A DNA stretch of 64,000 nucleotides from Enhygromyxa salina (GCF_002994615.1 NZ_PVNK01000118.1:1-64000); one strand, 5' to 3'. Counted from the stretch's first letter, positions 1-9,035 are shown. Notes: generated from the letters alone by a model not told the origin. Program-made: numbers and translations.

Positions 1-446
1 CCGTCTGCGACTTTGCCACGCACGGCCGCGAGCGGCCGGTCGCTCCTCGCTGCGCTCGTCGCTCGGTGGGCTGGTATGGGCTTCGCGGTGGCCTCCGTGG
101 CCCCCTAGAAGGGGGCTCGTTTAGACCCCCGCGGCCGTCTGCGACTTTGCCACGCACGGCCGCGAGTTTCCTTAGACCCCCATGGCCGTCTGCGACTTTG
201 CCACGCACGGCCGCGAGCGGCCGGTCGCTCCTCGCTGCGCTCGTCGCTCGGTGGGCTGGTATGGGCTTCGCGGTGGCCTCCGTGGCCCCCTAGAAGGGGG
301 CTCGTTTAGACCTTGCGGTCACCCTGCTCTTTGCCACGCACGGTCGTAAGTTTCCTTAGACCCCCATGGCCGTCTGCGACTTTGCCACGCACGGCCGTAA
401 GCGGTCGCGGAGTTCGCTGGGAGGGGCTTTTGGGCATCTTTAGACC
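1..446. repeat. Tandem repeat array A
   Basis: Non-coding. Repeated segments share the core actttgccacgcacggccg, a run rich in gctcctcgctgcgctcgtc, and a short hairpin formed by ccccctagaaggggg. One full unit runs from about 1 to 133 and recurs at about 183-310, with shortened pieces between and after. The same core, in the other orientation, makes up the array at 56.9-57.9 kb, so this is one dispersed repeat family. The left edge of the window cuts the array. No gene is visible here; short open frames are by-products of the repeats. Confidence 0.8.
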
Positions 447-448
447 AC

Positions 449-612
449 TAGCAGCCCGGGGTGCAACGCCTCGCGCCGCCTCGCTTGGCCTTTTCGCCGA
501 TGGCTTTGTCGCCAAAACTTGCAGTACGCCCGGTACAGCGGCGTTTTGGCTTCGCGCCCTCGGCGAAAATTCCGGCGCGAGGCGACACGATGCATTGCAC
601 CCCGGGCTGCTA
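449..612 (-). repeat. 164-bp palindromic element, copy a
   Basis: Begins TAGCAGCCCGGGGTGCAA and ends with its inverse, TTGCACCCCGGGCTGCTA. The inside holds further nested inverted repeats (gccgagggc/gccctcggc and ccaaaac/gttttgg), so the whole element can fold into one long imperfect hairpin. Copies of identical length lie at 44891 and 60482 in the opposite orientation. It ends 19 bp before the stop codon of the lipoprotein gene on the right. It has no coding potential of its own. Confidence 0.85.
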
Positions 613-631
613 GCTTGCCGCGGTCAGGCGG

Positions 632-1330
632 TCAGCACGGCGTGCACGCGCACGCCATGTCGCAGTTGGGCATGCTCGCGGGCACTGACGCGCCCGCACA
701 CGTCGCGCTGCATGCTCCGGCGCCGCAATTAACGCTCGCACCCATGCATACCGCGTCATCGGGACCGCACTCGATCGCGCACGAGCCCGCGCCACACACC
801 AACTCCATGTCGCCGCAAGCGTCGACCCCTCCGTCGCAGCTGACGGTGCACGGGTAGAGAGCGGGGCACGTCACGGTCGAGACATCGCACGCGTCCGGGC
901 CGTCGCAGATCAGCTGACACTCGAAATCCTGTGGGCACACGATGTTGGTCTCCTCGCAGACTTGGTTGCCGATGCACTCGATCACACACACGTTCCCAAC
1001 ACATTCCGTGCACTGGTTGGGGCATATGCCGCCAGGCGCGACGGGGTCGATGCATTCGCCGTCACCGTCGCCATCGCCATCTCCATCTCCATCTCCGTCG
1101 CCATCGCCATCTCCATCTCCATCACCATCTCCATCGCCGTCGCCGTCGCCATCTCCATCGCCTGAGTCTCCATCACCTGGGTCGCCGTCGCCGAGGTCAC
1201 CATCGCCGTCACCGTTCGAGCCATCGCCGTCGCCAGCATCAGCGAGTGGGTCTTGGAACTTGGGGTTGGGCTCGATCAGGCACCCGCAAATCGCCAGCGT
1301 CAGACCGATCGATGGCAGGCGTGAGAGCAT
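632..1330 (-). CDS. Cys-rich lipoprotein with Gly-Asp linker
   Basis: Encodes 232 residues. A short signal peptide ends in a lipobox-like stretch (LAICGC, lipidated Cys probably 17). Residues of about 33-92 are a low-complexity linker of repeated GDGDGD, encoded by a hexanucleotide-type repeat. The C-terminal 140 residues carry about 24 cysteines in pairs spaced like small disulfide loops (ICPNQCTEC, CPALYPCTVSC), ending MACACTPC. This layout of lipid anchor, flexible linker and Cys-rich head is common in surface proteins of the Nannocystis group. The function is unknown. The head probably sits outside the cell and needs disulfides. The stop codon lies just right of palindromic element copy a. 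Confidence 0.85.
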   Translation of the reverse strand: MLSRLPSIGLTLAICGCLIEPNPKFQDPLADAGDGDGSNGDGDGDLGDGDPGDGDSGDGDGDGDGDGDGDGDGDGDGDGDGDGDGDGDGDGECIDPVAPGGICPNQCTECVGNVCVIECIGNQVCEETNIVCPQDFECQLICDGPDACDVSTVTCPALYPCTVSCDGGVDACGDMELVCGAGSCAIECGPDDAVCMGASVNCGAGACSATCAGASVPASMPNCDMACACTPC

Positions 1331-1478
1331 GGCAGCGCGACGTCACCGGTCAACGCCATGGCGAGGACCCGAGACCCGACCACAATAGCTCGAACACGCG
1401 TCCGCATGAAACCAGTCACTGCCATGGATCCGCAAAACAGGTCGACTCGAAGATAGCGAAAAAGTTGCGCCAAGGCAG

Positions 1479-2117
1479 TTACCCCTGCCATTCGCTGTCC
1501 CCAAGCGTGACGGTCCACAGCTCGCCGTCGGCATCCTCGAACGCGATCTCGAACCCGCCGATGGTCCACGTCCCGCGACCGCGGTCCTCACTGATCCAGA
1601 TGTCCGTAGCGTTCGCGGCCATCAAGCGGTTCGACTCACCGTCCCGGTCATGACTCGAGATCACGAACAGGGCCGCCCCGGCCGGTATCTCGTAGCCGAG
1701 GGCCGCCCCGTCGAGCGGGCCGCAGACCTCGTAACCTTCGGCCTCCTGCCACAGCCGCATGTCGACCCGATCGGCCACGAGCGAGTCGACGCCGTCGGTG
1801 ATGACCACAGGGTCGTCCTCGAACAGGTCGAGCTCTTCGATCGTGAACAAGGTGCCCGCGCGATCGTAAGAAAATTCGGCGGCCGCACAGCCACGCGACG
1901 TACAGCCGACGTCAAGGGTCGCCGAAGCCAAGACCGTGCCGCCAAAGTTCGACGGACCGACGAGCTCCGCACGGGGACCCGCGCTGAGCTCCAAGGCCAC
2001 GAACACGTCCCGTTCGGGCTCGTGGTCCGCCTGCGGATCCTCGCCTCCTGCCGCGAGCAACCCGAGCAGAGCGAAGGTCAGCCCGAGCGGGTGTGAACGC
2101 GTGTGGATGGTCACCAT
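1479..2117 (-). CDS. Exported protein of unknown function, lipobox Cys absent
   Basis: Encodes 212 residues from the ATG at 2117, chosen because the hydrophobic N-terminus (HPLGLTFALLGLLAAGG) starts there; the frame is open further upstream but that part is Arg-rich and unlike a leader. The leader looks like that of a lipoprotein, but the expected Cys is replaced by Gly (LLAAGGEDPQ). The mature part is acidic, with two Cys in DVGCTSRGC, one further Cys near residue 145, and beta-rich text ending in WTVTLGDSEWQG. I do not recognise the family. It could be a soluble periplasmic protein or a lipoprotein that has lost its anchor. Confidence 0.7.
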   Translation of the reverse strand: MVTIHTRSHPLGLTFALLGLLAAGGEDPQADHEPERDVFVALELSAGPRAELVGPSNFGGTVLASATLDVGCTSRGCAAAEFSYDRAGTLFTIEELDLFEDDPVVITDGVDSLVADRVDMRLWQEAEGYEVCGPLDGAALGYEIPAGAALFVISSHDRDGESNRLMAANATDIWISEDRGRGTWTIGGFEIAFEDADGELWTVTLGDSEWQG

Positions 2118-2190
2118 ACCATTGTGGTAGCTGGCCAGACCGAAGGGCGCCCACCCCAGCCCTCGCAAGCTTTGCGCCAGACGCAAGCGA

Positions 2191-2508
2191 TCAGAGCACG
2201 CGAATCTCTTCGTTGCCAGCCTGGCGCAGCGCGACCGAAACCCGCTCGATGATCCCCTCGCGCTCTTCGTCGGTGATCTTTTTGCCATTATCCCAGCGCT
2301 TGATCGATCGCCGATTGATCACCCCCCGCCCGGCAAAGGCCTCGAGCAACGTCGCCCGACCCCCCTCCTGATAAAACGCCCACTCGCCCCGCATCACGAA
2401 GCGAACCTTGGCGAAGTCCCCGGTGTCTCCGATCGGCACCAAGGTCCCGGTGAAGGGATCTTGAGCCTTGAGTTCGGCGATAAATTCACGATTGGCTTTG
2501 CTGACCAT
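2191..2508 (-). CDS. Candidate immunity protein of the Rhs toxin
   Basis: Encodes 105 residues starting MVSKANREF, with the ATG 7 bp after the Rhs stop codon. It is small, with no signal peptide or membrane segment, and mixed alpha/beta (VRFVMRGEWAFYQEGG, then helical KKITDEEREGIIERV). The role is inferred from position: in polymorphic toxin loci the gene directly after the toxin tip usually encodes the cognate inhibitor, here expected to bind the NAD-cleaving domain in the cytoplasm. I do not recognise the fold. The C-terminal RSIKRWDNGKKI stretch could instead suggest a small DNA-binding protein, which I consider less likely. Confidence 0.7.
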   Translation of the reverse strand: MVSKANREFIAELKAQDPFTGTLVPIGDTGDFAKVRFVMRGEWAFYQEGGRATLLEAFAGRGVINRRSIKRWDNGKKITDEEREGIIERVSVALRQAGNEEIRVL

Positions 2509-2515
2509 TGCTCGC

Positions 2516-5500
2516 TCACCCGCAGGGGTTTCCGTCGATTCGCCGCCGCGTAATGCTGTTGACGTCGGGGTTGGCAGCGAGGGTCGGGCGTTCGAGCCGC
2601 CACCATGTCCGCTCGCCCCAGGCGCCGAAGCGCGTGGCGCCGGTCGAGAATACATTGACATCCCCCGACGCGCCCTCCGCGAAACGGCGCGAGGCGGCGT
2701 CCCAGACCTGCGCGGCCTCGGCACCGCTCAGCCCGCTGGTCGGTGTGTCGAACAGGTTGAGTCCGTCGAGGTAGCGCCCGCCCGCGGTCTGCTCGAGCGT
2801 GGTCTTGCCGTTGGCCGCGGCCCAGCGCTGGGCGTCGGCCATCCGCGGACCCGACCAGAACACGGCGCCGTCGCGCGCGGTCGAGAAGTCGAGGGTGTTC
2901 TCGGCCTCGTTCAGGAGGGTGCCGAAGTCGTAGGGCTGGAGCCCGAGCGGATCGAGCTCGACGGTGGTGTCGGGGACGTAGGCGTAGAGATCGACGCCCG
3001 GCTGAATCCCGAGCGCGTCCTGGCTGAGGTAGCGGTCGGCGTCGGGATCGAAGTAACGATAGCGGTTGTAGGCGAGCCCGGTCTCGTCGTCGACGTACTG
3101 GCCCGGGAACGAAAACGGGCAGGCGACGGGCGTCTTGGCCTGGTCCTCGGCCTCGGCCTCGGCCCGGGTGTCGCGACGGACCCCGGAGATGTCGTGGTCC
3201 ATGCGCCAGGCGAGGTCGCCGGCCTCGTCGTAGAGCTCGGTTGGCGTGCCGAGGTGGTCGGTCGCGACGTAGTGGCGCGCGCCCTGGTGCTCGCGCGCGA
3301 CGAGGCGAAAGCCGTCGGGGTCCCAGTGCCAGGTGACCAGCCCGTCTTCGTCGTCGGCGTCGAGCTCGTGGACGATGACGTTGCGGTCCCAGACGAAGAT
3401 CGTCTCTTTGGTCTGGCCCGCGGCGATCAGGCGCTTGGCCGTGCGCCGGCCGAAGGCGTCGTAGTCGAATTCGACCCGGGCGCCGTCGGGCCGCTCGACC
3501 TCACGCAGCATCCCGTGGCCATTCCAGCGGTAGTGCCACACGCCCCCGTCGGGCTCGATCTTGCGGACCCGGTTGCCGTCGTCGTCGTACTCGTAGCGGA
3601 CCTCGCCCGCGTCGGTCCGCACGCGCTCGAGCTGTCCGCCGGGTGCGTAGCTGCGATCGCTGCCGTCGGGGGTCTTGAACACGTTGCCGACCGCGTTCAT
3701 GGCCCGGTGAAACTCGGCGTCGCGGCGGCGCTCCCGGACGAGGCGGCCGCGGCTGTCGTGGTCGAACTCGCGGTCGCCGAGCGGCGACTCGATCGCGGCG
3801 ATCTGGTTCTCGCCCCGCCAGTGGTAGGTCCGCGCGTCGAGGGCCTGGACGCCGCTGCCCTCCCCCGCGGCGCTCGCAACCGAGGGCGCCGCGCTCGAGA
3901 CCGTGGCCGCGACCATCGCCGCGCGCAACCCCGCTCGCCAGGTGGTGCGCCGCGCGGTCGGGCGCCCGGCCTCGTCGTGCTGCCACGCGAGCTCGATGCC
4001 GTTGTCGAAGCGCCGAGTGGTCTCGCAGCCGAGCGCGTCGACGTCGAGGGCGACGTTGGGCTCGCTTTGGTTGTTGACGTCGAAGAAGAGCTGGCGCGTG
4101 GTCCCGAGCACGTCGCGGCCAACGCTCACGTGGCCGCCGAGCGAGGTCGTCAGGGCGTCGCGGGTGCCGTTTGGGCCGTAGTACGAGCAAACCTCGTGCT
4201 CCCCGCTGCGCTCGAGCACGATCCGACCGAGGCTGTCGCGCTCGAGCTCGACCTCGCCGAGTTCGTTCTGACCGCGGATCACGGTGCCGTCGACGCCGTA
4301 GCCGAAGCGCGCGAAGCTGCCGTCGTCGTGCCTGGTCTCGACCAGGCGATCGAGGGCGTCGTAGGCCATCTCGGTCACGGCCCCGCTCGCGCGGACGATC
4401 TTGGTCACGCGCCCGAGGGCGTCGCGCTCGTACCTGCGCGTGCGCCCGTCAAAGCCGATCTCCTGGATGATCCGCCCGTTGTCGTCGAGCTCGAACTGGA
4501 ACTGCTCACCGGCCTCGTTGATGACCGCGCGGAGCTGGTCTTCAGTGTCGTAGTCGTAGCGGACCGCGACGCCGGCCTCGGCCCGGGTGACGACGCGGTG
4601 CTTGTGGCCGTACTCGAATTGCACGTGGCGGGTCGCGTCGCGGAACTCGAGCACGTTGCCCTCGGCGTCGAGCACCCGCCGCTGCCGGACCCTGGTCGGG
4701 CCCTCGGTCTCGACGATCCGGCCCTCGGCGTCGTAGCGCAGCTTGGTCAGGCCGCCGCGGGCGTTTTGGACCTGCGTGAGCCGACCCTGGCCGTCGTAGG
4801 TGTAGTGCGTGGCCACGCCGTTGCCGAGCGTGGTCGCGATCACGCGCTTGCGCTGGTCGTAGGTCAAGGTCGTGACCGCGCGCTCGTCGTAGCCCTTGAC
4901 GACTCGCGTGACGAGGCCACCGCGCCACTCTTGCCAGGTCCTCTCGCCCGAGGGGACCTTGCTCTCGACCAGGCGGCCCTGGTGGTAGGTCCACGACCAC
5001 TCGCCCCGGCGGGCGTCGATGGCCTTGATCGGGCGATCTTCCTCGTCGTACTCGATCTTCAAGACCGCCCCGTCCAGGCCGATCTGCTCGACGAGGTTCC
5101 CGCGTCGGTCGTAGCGCATGACCCGTTCGTTGCCGTGGGGATCCTGCTCGAGCGTGCGCTTGCCCGTGTCGGGGTCGTAGTCGTAGCGAAACACCTTGCC
5201 CTTGGCATCGGTGACCGCCACGACCTGGTTGCGCTCGTTGTATTCGTAGATCGTGGCCTGCTCGAGCGAGTTTTCGACGATCGTCTTGCGGCCCTTTTGA
5301 TCGTAGGTGATCAAATGATCGTAGATGCCCCCGTCGCCCCAAGTCCGCACGCACTTGGCCAGTGATCCGACGCTGTCGTACTGAAAATAAAAAGACAGCC
5401 CGGCGCGATCGGTCTCCTGGACCATGAGGTGGCCCTGGTAGGCGTAGCGCCACGCGGCGCCCTCGGCGTCGCGGACCTCGATCAGATCGTCGTTGTCGTC

Positions 5501-6775
5501 GTAGAGGTACTGGCGGTGGCGGACGTGGCCCTCGCCGCTGGGCGCGGGCAGGTCGAGCGAGGTCAAGCGGCCGCGCTCGTCGTGGTTGAAGCGAAGCGTG
5601 CGTCCGCCACAGTCGCGGACCCACTCGAGCCGCCCGCGCGGATCGTAGGTCAGGCGGATCTCGTGCTGAGCGTCGCCCGAGCGGATCTGAACCAGGCGAA
5701 ACAGCTCCGGATCACCGCCGGCCACGGCCATGTAGACGTGGACATTGCCGTTGGCCTGGCGGACCTCGTAGTGCCCCGGCTGGACACAGGTCAGCGTCAT
5801 CTTGTGGATCACCCGCGTGGCCGTGTCGCCGGCTCGGAGCTTGCGCTCGGGCAGGTGCCACAGCGGAAACTCGACCTCGCGTCCGTCGCCGCAGCGGACC
5901 ACCGCGCGGGCCCGCTCCATCCACAGCGACTCGTCGAGGCTGTGACTCCAGCCGTAGCCGAGCGTGCCGGCCCTGGACGAGCCCGCCGACTCGTAGACGC
6001 GCTCGATCTTCAGGGGCAGCGGCCCGGGCAGCTGGGCGTCGATGATCTCGGTCGAGAGGTTGCCGGTCACGACGTCGACCGGGTGACCGGTGACCGTGCG
6101 AACGGTGCGGTGCCACATCTGGCGCCAGCGGCTCGCGTTGGCGGGGGGTTCGCAGCCGCCGAGCGCCCGGCTCATGCGCTGCAAGAAGCGCGAGTTGGCC
6201 CGCATCCGGCGAAACAAGGCCGCGCCGCGCCGCAGCAGGGCCTTGGCCCCGCGCATGATCGCCTTCATCGCCAGGGCCATCGCGATAGCCTTCAGATCCG
6301 GGACCATCGGCCGCATGTTGAGCACGGGCATGCCCTTGGGGATCGCCAGGACCACGCTGACCGGGAGGCGCACGGGGTCGTTGCAGCTCAGCGCGATGTC
6401 GCCGAGGCGCACGCCGTAGGACCCCGCGAGCGAGATGTTGTGCGACCCGAAGTAGAGCTCGGCGTCGTTGCCCGGCATCGGCGGCGGAATGAACATCACC
6501 CCCGGCGCCGGGATGTGCGGCATCGTCAGCTTGTTGGTGACCTCGGTCCCACAGTTGGTCACCGGCATCGAGTTGACGAACACCAGCCCGGGGCCACCGC
6601 CGAACGCCATGCCGATCCCGGCCCCGATCGCGAGCCCGAGGGGATCGAAGACCATGCCGACGAAGGGCATCGGCACCGGCGTCGGCACCGGCGCGGGCGC
6701 GGGCGGAGCCGGGACGCCGACGATGTGCGTGTCGAGACCGAGGACGGGATCGAACCAGCTGCTCTGGAGGACCAT
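2516..6775 (-). CDS. PAAR-like/Rhs polymorphic toxin with CD38-like C-terminus
   Basis: Encodes 1419 residues from the ATG at 6775, which has aagag just upstream and lies 5 bp after the preceding stop. Order: residues 1-60 are Pro-rich and hydrophobic; 60-190 are PAAR-like (GSHNISLAGSYGVRLGD); about 270 carries the pre-Rhs motif HPVDVVTGN; 290-1150 are many YD repeats (YDxxGR, YEYDDDGNR); 1150-1279 are the Rhs core (ATDHLGTPTELYDEAG, GLAYNRYRYFDPDADRYLSQD), ending at the cleavage-type motif ELDPLGLQ. The last 140 residues (2516-2938) resemble ADP-ribosyl cyclase/CD38: FWSG (W1307), TTLEQT (E1328), YLDGL (D1337), VWDAASRRFAE (W1358) and WRLERPTL (E1395) fall where CD38 has its active-site W125, E146, D155, W189 and E226. 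Inferred action: NAD+ destruction in a target cell after contact-dependent delivery, by a type VI or similar device not in this window. Confidence 0.85.
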   Translation of the reverse strand: MVLQSSWFDPVLGLDTHIVGVPAPPAPAPVPTPVPMPFVGMVFDPLGLAIGAGIGMAFGGGPGLVFVNSMPVTNCGTEVTNKLTMPHIPAPGVMFIPPPMPGNDAELYFGSHNISLAGSYGVRLGDIALSCNDPVRLPVSVVLAIPKGMPVLNMRPMVPDLKAIAMALAMKAIMRGAKALLRRGAALFRRMRANSRFLQRMSRALGGCEPPANASRWRQMWHRTVRTVTGHPVDVVTGNLSTEIIDAQLPGPLPLKIERVYESAGSSRAGTLGYGWSHSLDESLWMERARAVVRCGDGREVEFPLWHLPERKLRAGDTATRVIHKMTLTCVQPGHYEVRQANGNVHVYMAVAGGDPELFRLVQIRSGDAQHEIRLTYDPRGRLEWVRDCGGRTLRFNHDERGRLTSLDLPAPSGEGHVRHRQYLYDDNDDLIEVRDAEGAAWRYAYQGHLMVQETDRAGLSFYFQYDSVGSLAKCVRTWGDGGIYDHLITYDQKGRKTIVENSLEQATIYEYNERNQVVAVTDAKGKVFRYDYDPDTGKRTLEQDPHGNERVMRYDRRGNLVEQIGLDGAVLKIEYDEEDRPIKAIDARRGEWSWTYHQGRLVESKVPSGERTWQEWRGGLVTRVVKGYDERAVTTLTYDQRKRVIATTLGNGVATHYTYDGQGRLTQVQNARGGLTKLRYDAEGRIVETEGPTRVRQRRVLDAEGNVLEFRDATRHVQFEYGHKHRVVTRAEAGVAVRYDYDTEDQLRAVINEAGEQFQFELDDNGRIIQEIGFDGRTRRYERDALGRVTKIVRASGAVTEMAYDALDRLVETRHDDGSFARFGYGVDGTVIRGQNELGEVELERDSLGRIVLERSGEHEVCSYYGPNGTRDALTTSLGGHVSVGRDVLGTTRQLFFDVNNQSEPNVALDVDALGCETTRRFDNGIELAWQHDEAGRPTARRTTWRAGLRAAMVAATVSSAAPSVASAAGEGSGVQALDARTYHWRGENQIAAIESPLGDREFDHDSRGRLVRERRRDAEFHRAMNAVGNVFKTPDGSDRSYAPGGQLERVRTDAGEVRYEYDDDGNRVRKIEPDGGVWHYRWNGHGMLREVERPDGARVEFDYDAFGRRTAKRLIAAGQTKETIFVWDRNVIVHELDADDEDGLVTWHWDPDGFRLVAREHQGARHYVATDHLGTPTELYDEAGDLAWRMDHDISGVRRDTRAEAEAEDQAKTPVACPFSFPGQYVDDETGLAYNRYRYFDPDADRYLSQDALGIQPGVDLYAYVPDTTVELDPLGLQPYDFGTLLNEAENTLDFSTARDGAVFWSGPRMADAQRWAAANGKTTLEQTAGGRYLDGLNLFDTPTSGLSGAEAAQVWDAASRRFAEGASGDVNVFSTGATRFGAWGERTWWRLERPTLAANPDVNSITRRRIDGNPCG

Positions 6776-6780
6776 CTCTT

Positions 6781-8202
6781 TTAACCTGGAGTCGCAGGGG
6801 ACGCGGCGGCGCCCTCGAGTTCGATCGCCTGGGCGTCGAGGGACATGGCTTGTTGGTGGAGGCCGTGCTTGCGACACAGCGACGCGAGCGCGCGGGCGGC
6901 CTCGCTCGCGCTCGAGTTGGGTCGTTGATCTTCCTCGACGGCGTTGACCGCCTCGAGCGCGCGCCAAAACATGTTCGCGGCGTCCTGCTCACGGCCCGAA
7001 GACGCGAGCAGCTGGCCCGCCATGCGGTAGGCTTCTACAGCCATGATCTTCGGCACGGGAGTCTGTGTCTCCTGCGAGGCCAGGCCGAGCTCTCCAGCCT
7101 CGTTGTAGGCCACGATCGCCTCGTCGCCACGCTTGGCGATCACCAACGCGGCGCCGATCGCCATCTGGGCCTGCAGCTCGAGCTCGACGAAGCCGGCCTC
7201 GCGGGCGCGGGCCTTGGCCGAGCCGAAGGTCTCGATCGCCGGCTCGGCGCCGCCGGCCTGGATCATGTATCCGCCGAGCACGAGCTCGTTGACGACAGCC
7301 TCGCGCGTGAGCCCGTTGGCGACGCACATGTCCCGCGCCTGGCCCTGGGCTGCGACCGCCGCGAGCGGGTCGGTCTGAGCGAGGGTCGCGGCCGAGACCA
7401 CGTGGACGCGCAGCTGGTGCATGGCCTGCTCGTCCATGAACACCGGGGGGATCCCGACCTCCTGGGCCAGGGCCTGCTTCTGGTCGGGGGTCAGCGGCGG
7501 CTTGGCGCTCTTGCGGGGCGGTGGCGCGACCGCGGGCCCCGCCGCGCCGGTCAGCTGGGGCCCCGTCGCACCGGGCGGGGCGTTCTTCATCGCGTTGACC
7601 CGATCTTGCATCTGCTTGCGCAGGGCTGGTTCGTCGATCCGCGCGTCGACCCGCTCGGCCGCGTCACCGAGCTGCTCGACGACCGGCAGCGTGAGCTCGT
7701 CGTCGACCTCGACGACCACGAAGCGCGCGGCCGCCAACCGGGGCTCGCCAAGCACCAACGCCAGGTCCTCGCGCCAGCGCTCGGCGTCGCGGATCCAGAC
7801 CGGCGCGAGCACGATCACGAGCCCGGTCATCGGCGGCTGGAGCCGGTCGAGGGCCGCCGCGAGCTCGAGGCAAAAGCGGGCGAGCGGGCGCTCTCCGGCG
7901 AGCTCCGGCCACAGCGGCGTCAGCGGGACGCTCGCGGGCGCGCTCTCGACCAGACCCTCCCAGTCCGCGCGCAGCTCATCGCTGCGCAGGGTCCAGCCCG
8001 CGTCGCCCGGCTCGGTCGGAGCCTCGAGCACGAAGTAGGGCTCGGTGTTGTCGTCGAGCAGCTCGCTCGCGGTCAGGTGCTCGAGCACCGTGTTGCGCAG
8101 CATGTTGCTGGTCGCAATGTAGAGCAGCCGGAGCTCGGGCGTGTGCACGAACCACTCGCCTGCCTCGACGACCTGTTCGATGGGCTCGGTCAGCGCGTCC
8201 AT
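6781..8202 (-). CDS. Toxin-operon accessory protein with TPR-like C-terminus
   Basis: Encodes 473 residues, first gene of the Rhs operon, ending 5 bp before the toxin start. Residues 1-190 look globular, with beta-strands ending in hydrophobic runs (GLVIVLAPVWI, RFVVVEVDDELTLPVV). A Pro/Ala linker follows at 215-245. The C-terminal 200 residues are Ala-rich paired helices of tetratricopeptide type (VHVVSAATLAQTDPLAAVAA, MAVEAYRMAGQLLASSGR). No signal peptide. Position and fold suggest an adaptor or chaperone that loads the PAAR-like end of the toxin onto its secretion spike, as Eag and other adaptor families do, though it is not recognisably one of those. I infer the role from context only. 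Confidence 0.7.
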   Translation of the reverse strand: MDALTEPIEQVVEAGEWFVHTPELRLLYIATSNMLRNTVLEHLTASELLDDNTEPYFVLEAPTEPGDAGWTLRSDELRADWEGLVESAPASVPLTPLWPELAGERPLARFCLELAAALDRLQPPMTGLVIVLAPVWIRDAERWREDLALVLGEPRLAAARFVVVEVDDELTLPVVEQLGDAAERVDARIDEPALRKQMQDRVNAMKNAPPGATGPQLTGAAGPAVAPPPRKSAKPPLTPDQKQALAQEVGIPPVFMDEQAMHQLRVHVVSAATLAQTDPLAAVAAQGQARDMCVANGLTREAVVNELVLGGYMIQAGGAEPAIETFGSAKARAREAGFVELELQAQMAIGAALVIAKRGDEAIVAYNEAGELGLASQETQTPVPKIMAVEAYRMAGQLLASSGREQDAANMFWRALEAVNAVEEDQRPNSSASEAARALASLCRKHGLHQQAMSLDAQAIELEGAAASPATPG

Positions 8203-9035
8203 GCCAGAGCCCGCGAGTGTAGCCCAAAACGCCGACTCGGTCCTCAGTCATCGGGACCCCGGGCGGTCGCGCCCGCCCATGGGCCGGGGGTATTGCTCGA
8301 GCGTCCTCGTCGTCTTTGTCGTGGTCGTCCCCACACACATCTCCTCCGGTGTTCGACCGAGGACCACAGCCACGAGTTCTTCGACTGCTACAAGCTCGAG
8401 CACCATCGTGGGGCAGCCTCGGCCTGATGACCCCTCACGACGTCCACCATGGCCCCGCGCTCGAGAAAAGCGAGGCCCGCGGCCCGGCCCCCACCGCAGC
8501 CTTCGCTAGCAGCCGTCGTTGCCGACGGAGATCAACCAGCCTTCGAACAAACGAACAAACCATTGAACCCAGAATTCATCTCACTTTTGTTGACATCTTC
8601 CGCGCTGATTTACCCTAACTGCCTCAGGTCGGCGCGAGTCTTCTTGAGGCGCGTGTTCGCGGTCGAGGTCCTGGTCTGCCAGCGCTGCGACGGCTCATCG
8701 CATGGCGGGCTTAGCGCACCCCAGAGTCGACTGGTCGGAGTTCCTATGTTCCAGCGCACATGGTAGCGTTTCGCCATGGCTGCAGAAGCAACGATCAAGT
8801 GAACAAGGTCAGATCGATCGTGCGTCTCGCCGTCATGGTATGTCCCGTCATGCTTCTTAGCTATGCTCCTGAGCAGCCGGCACCTGGTGAGAACGAGCCG
8901 CTTGGGCCCGCTCTCCCCGACCAACCGCCCCTCGATGGAGTGTCTTGTCATGGCGGTGGCGCATCAGGCATTCCGAGGGCGCGCGCTGATCGACAGTCTG
9001 GAGTTCCACGGCTCTTTTTCAGATCCAGGTGACGC
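8203..9035. other. Long intergenic region with decayed sequence
   Basis: Lies between the divergent toxin operon and a small lipoprotein gene. It should contain the toxin-operon promoter near 8203-8300, but I cannot point to convincing -35/-10 boxes. Composition is less GC-rich around 8530-8620 than its surroundings. A short transposase-like scrap is at 8623-8700. Other open frames lack coding character. Just before 9036 a good ribosome-binding site (aggtga, 9026-9031) serves the next gene. Confidence 0.5.
8623..8700 (+). pseudogene. Transposase C-terminal remnant, IS91-like
   Basis: Translates as LRRVFAVEVLVCQRCDG. This matches the pattern near the C-terminus of IS91-type transposases, where LLRRVFxxDVLxCPRCGG precedes an Ile/Leu-rich tail. 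Nothing recognisable remains on either side: upstream text is unrelated, downstream it runs into GSSHGGLSAP. It is a scrap of about 26 codons, with the second Cys-pair partly altered. The identification is from the motif alone. Confidence 0.45.

Noticed and set aside
306..515. Small open frames starting MATKPSAKRPSEAAR or MQYARYSGVLASRPR, found at all three palindromic elements
   Set aside because: The peptides are alike only because the DNA element repeats; they run off into unrelated flanking sequence and lack ribosome-binding sites.
931..1653. Antisense frames rich in His/Arg or Pro/Ser opposite the GD linkers (also at 53342-53863 and 61344-61925)
   Set aside because: They are the complement of the GGC-GAC repeats; the minus-strand frames have leaders and lipoboxes.
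2468..5365. A 965-codon open frame on the + strand
   Set aside because: It is antisense to the Rhs gene; its Val/Ala/Asp/Gly-rich text is a shadow of the YD repeats, and the minus-strand protein has clear Rhs motifs.
8610..8951. A 113-codon minus-strand frame in the long intergenic region
   Set aside because: No leader, no family pattern, and it overlaps the transposase-like scrap on the other strand.
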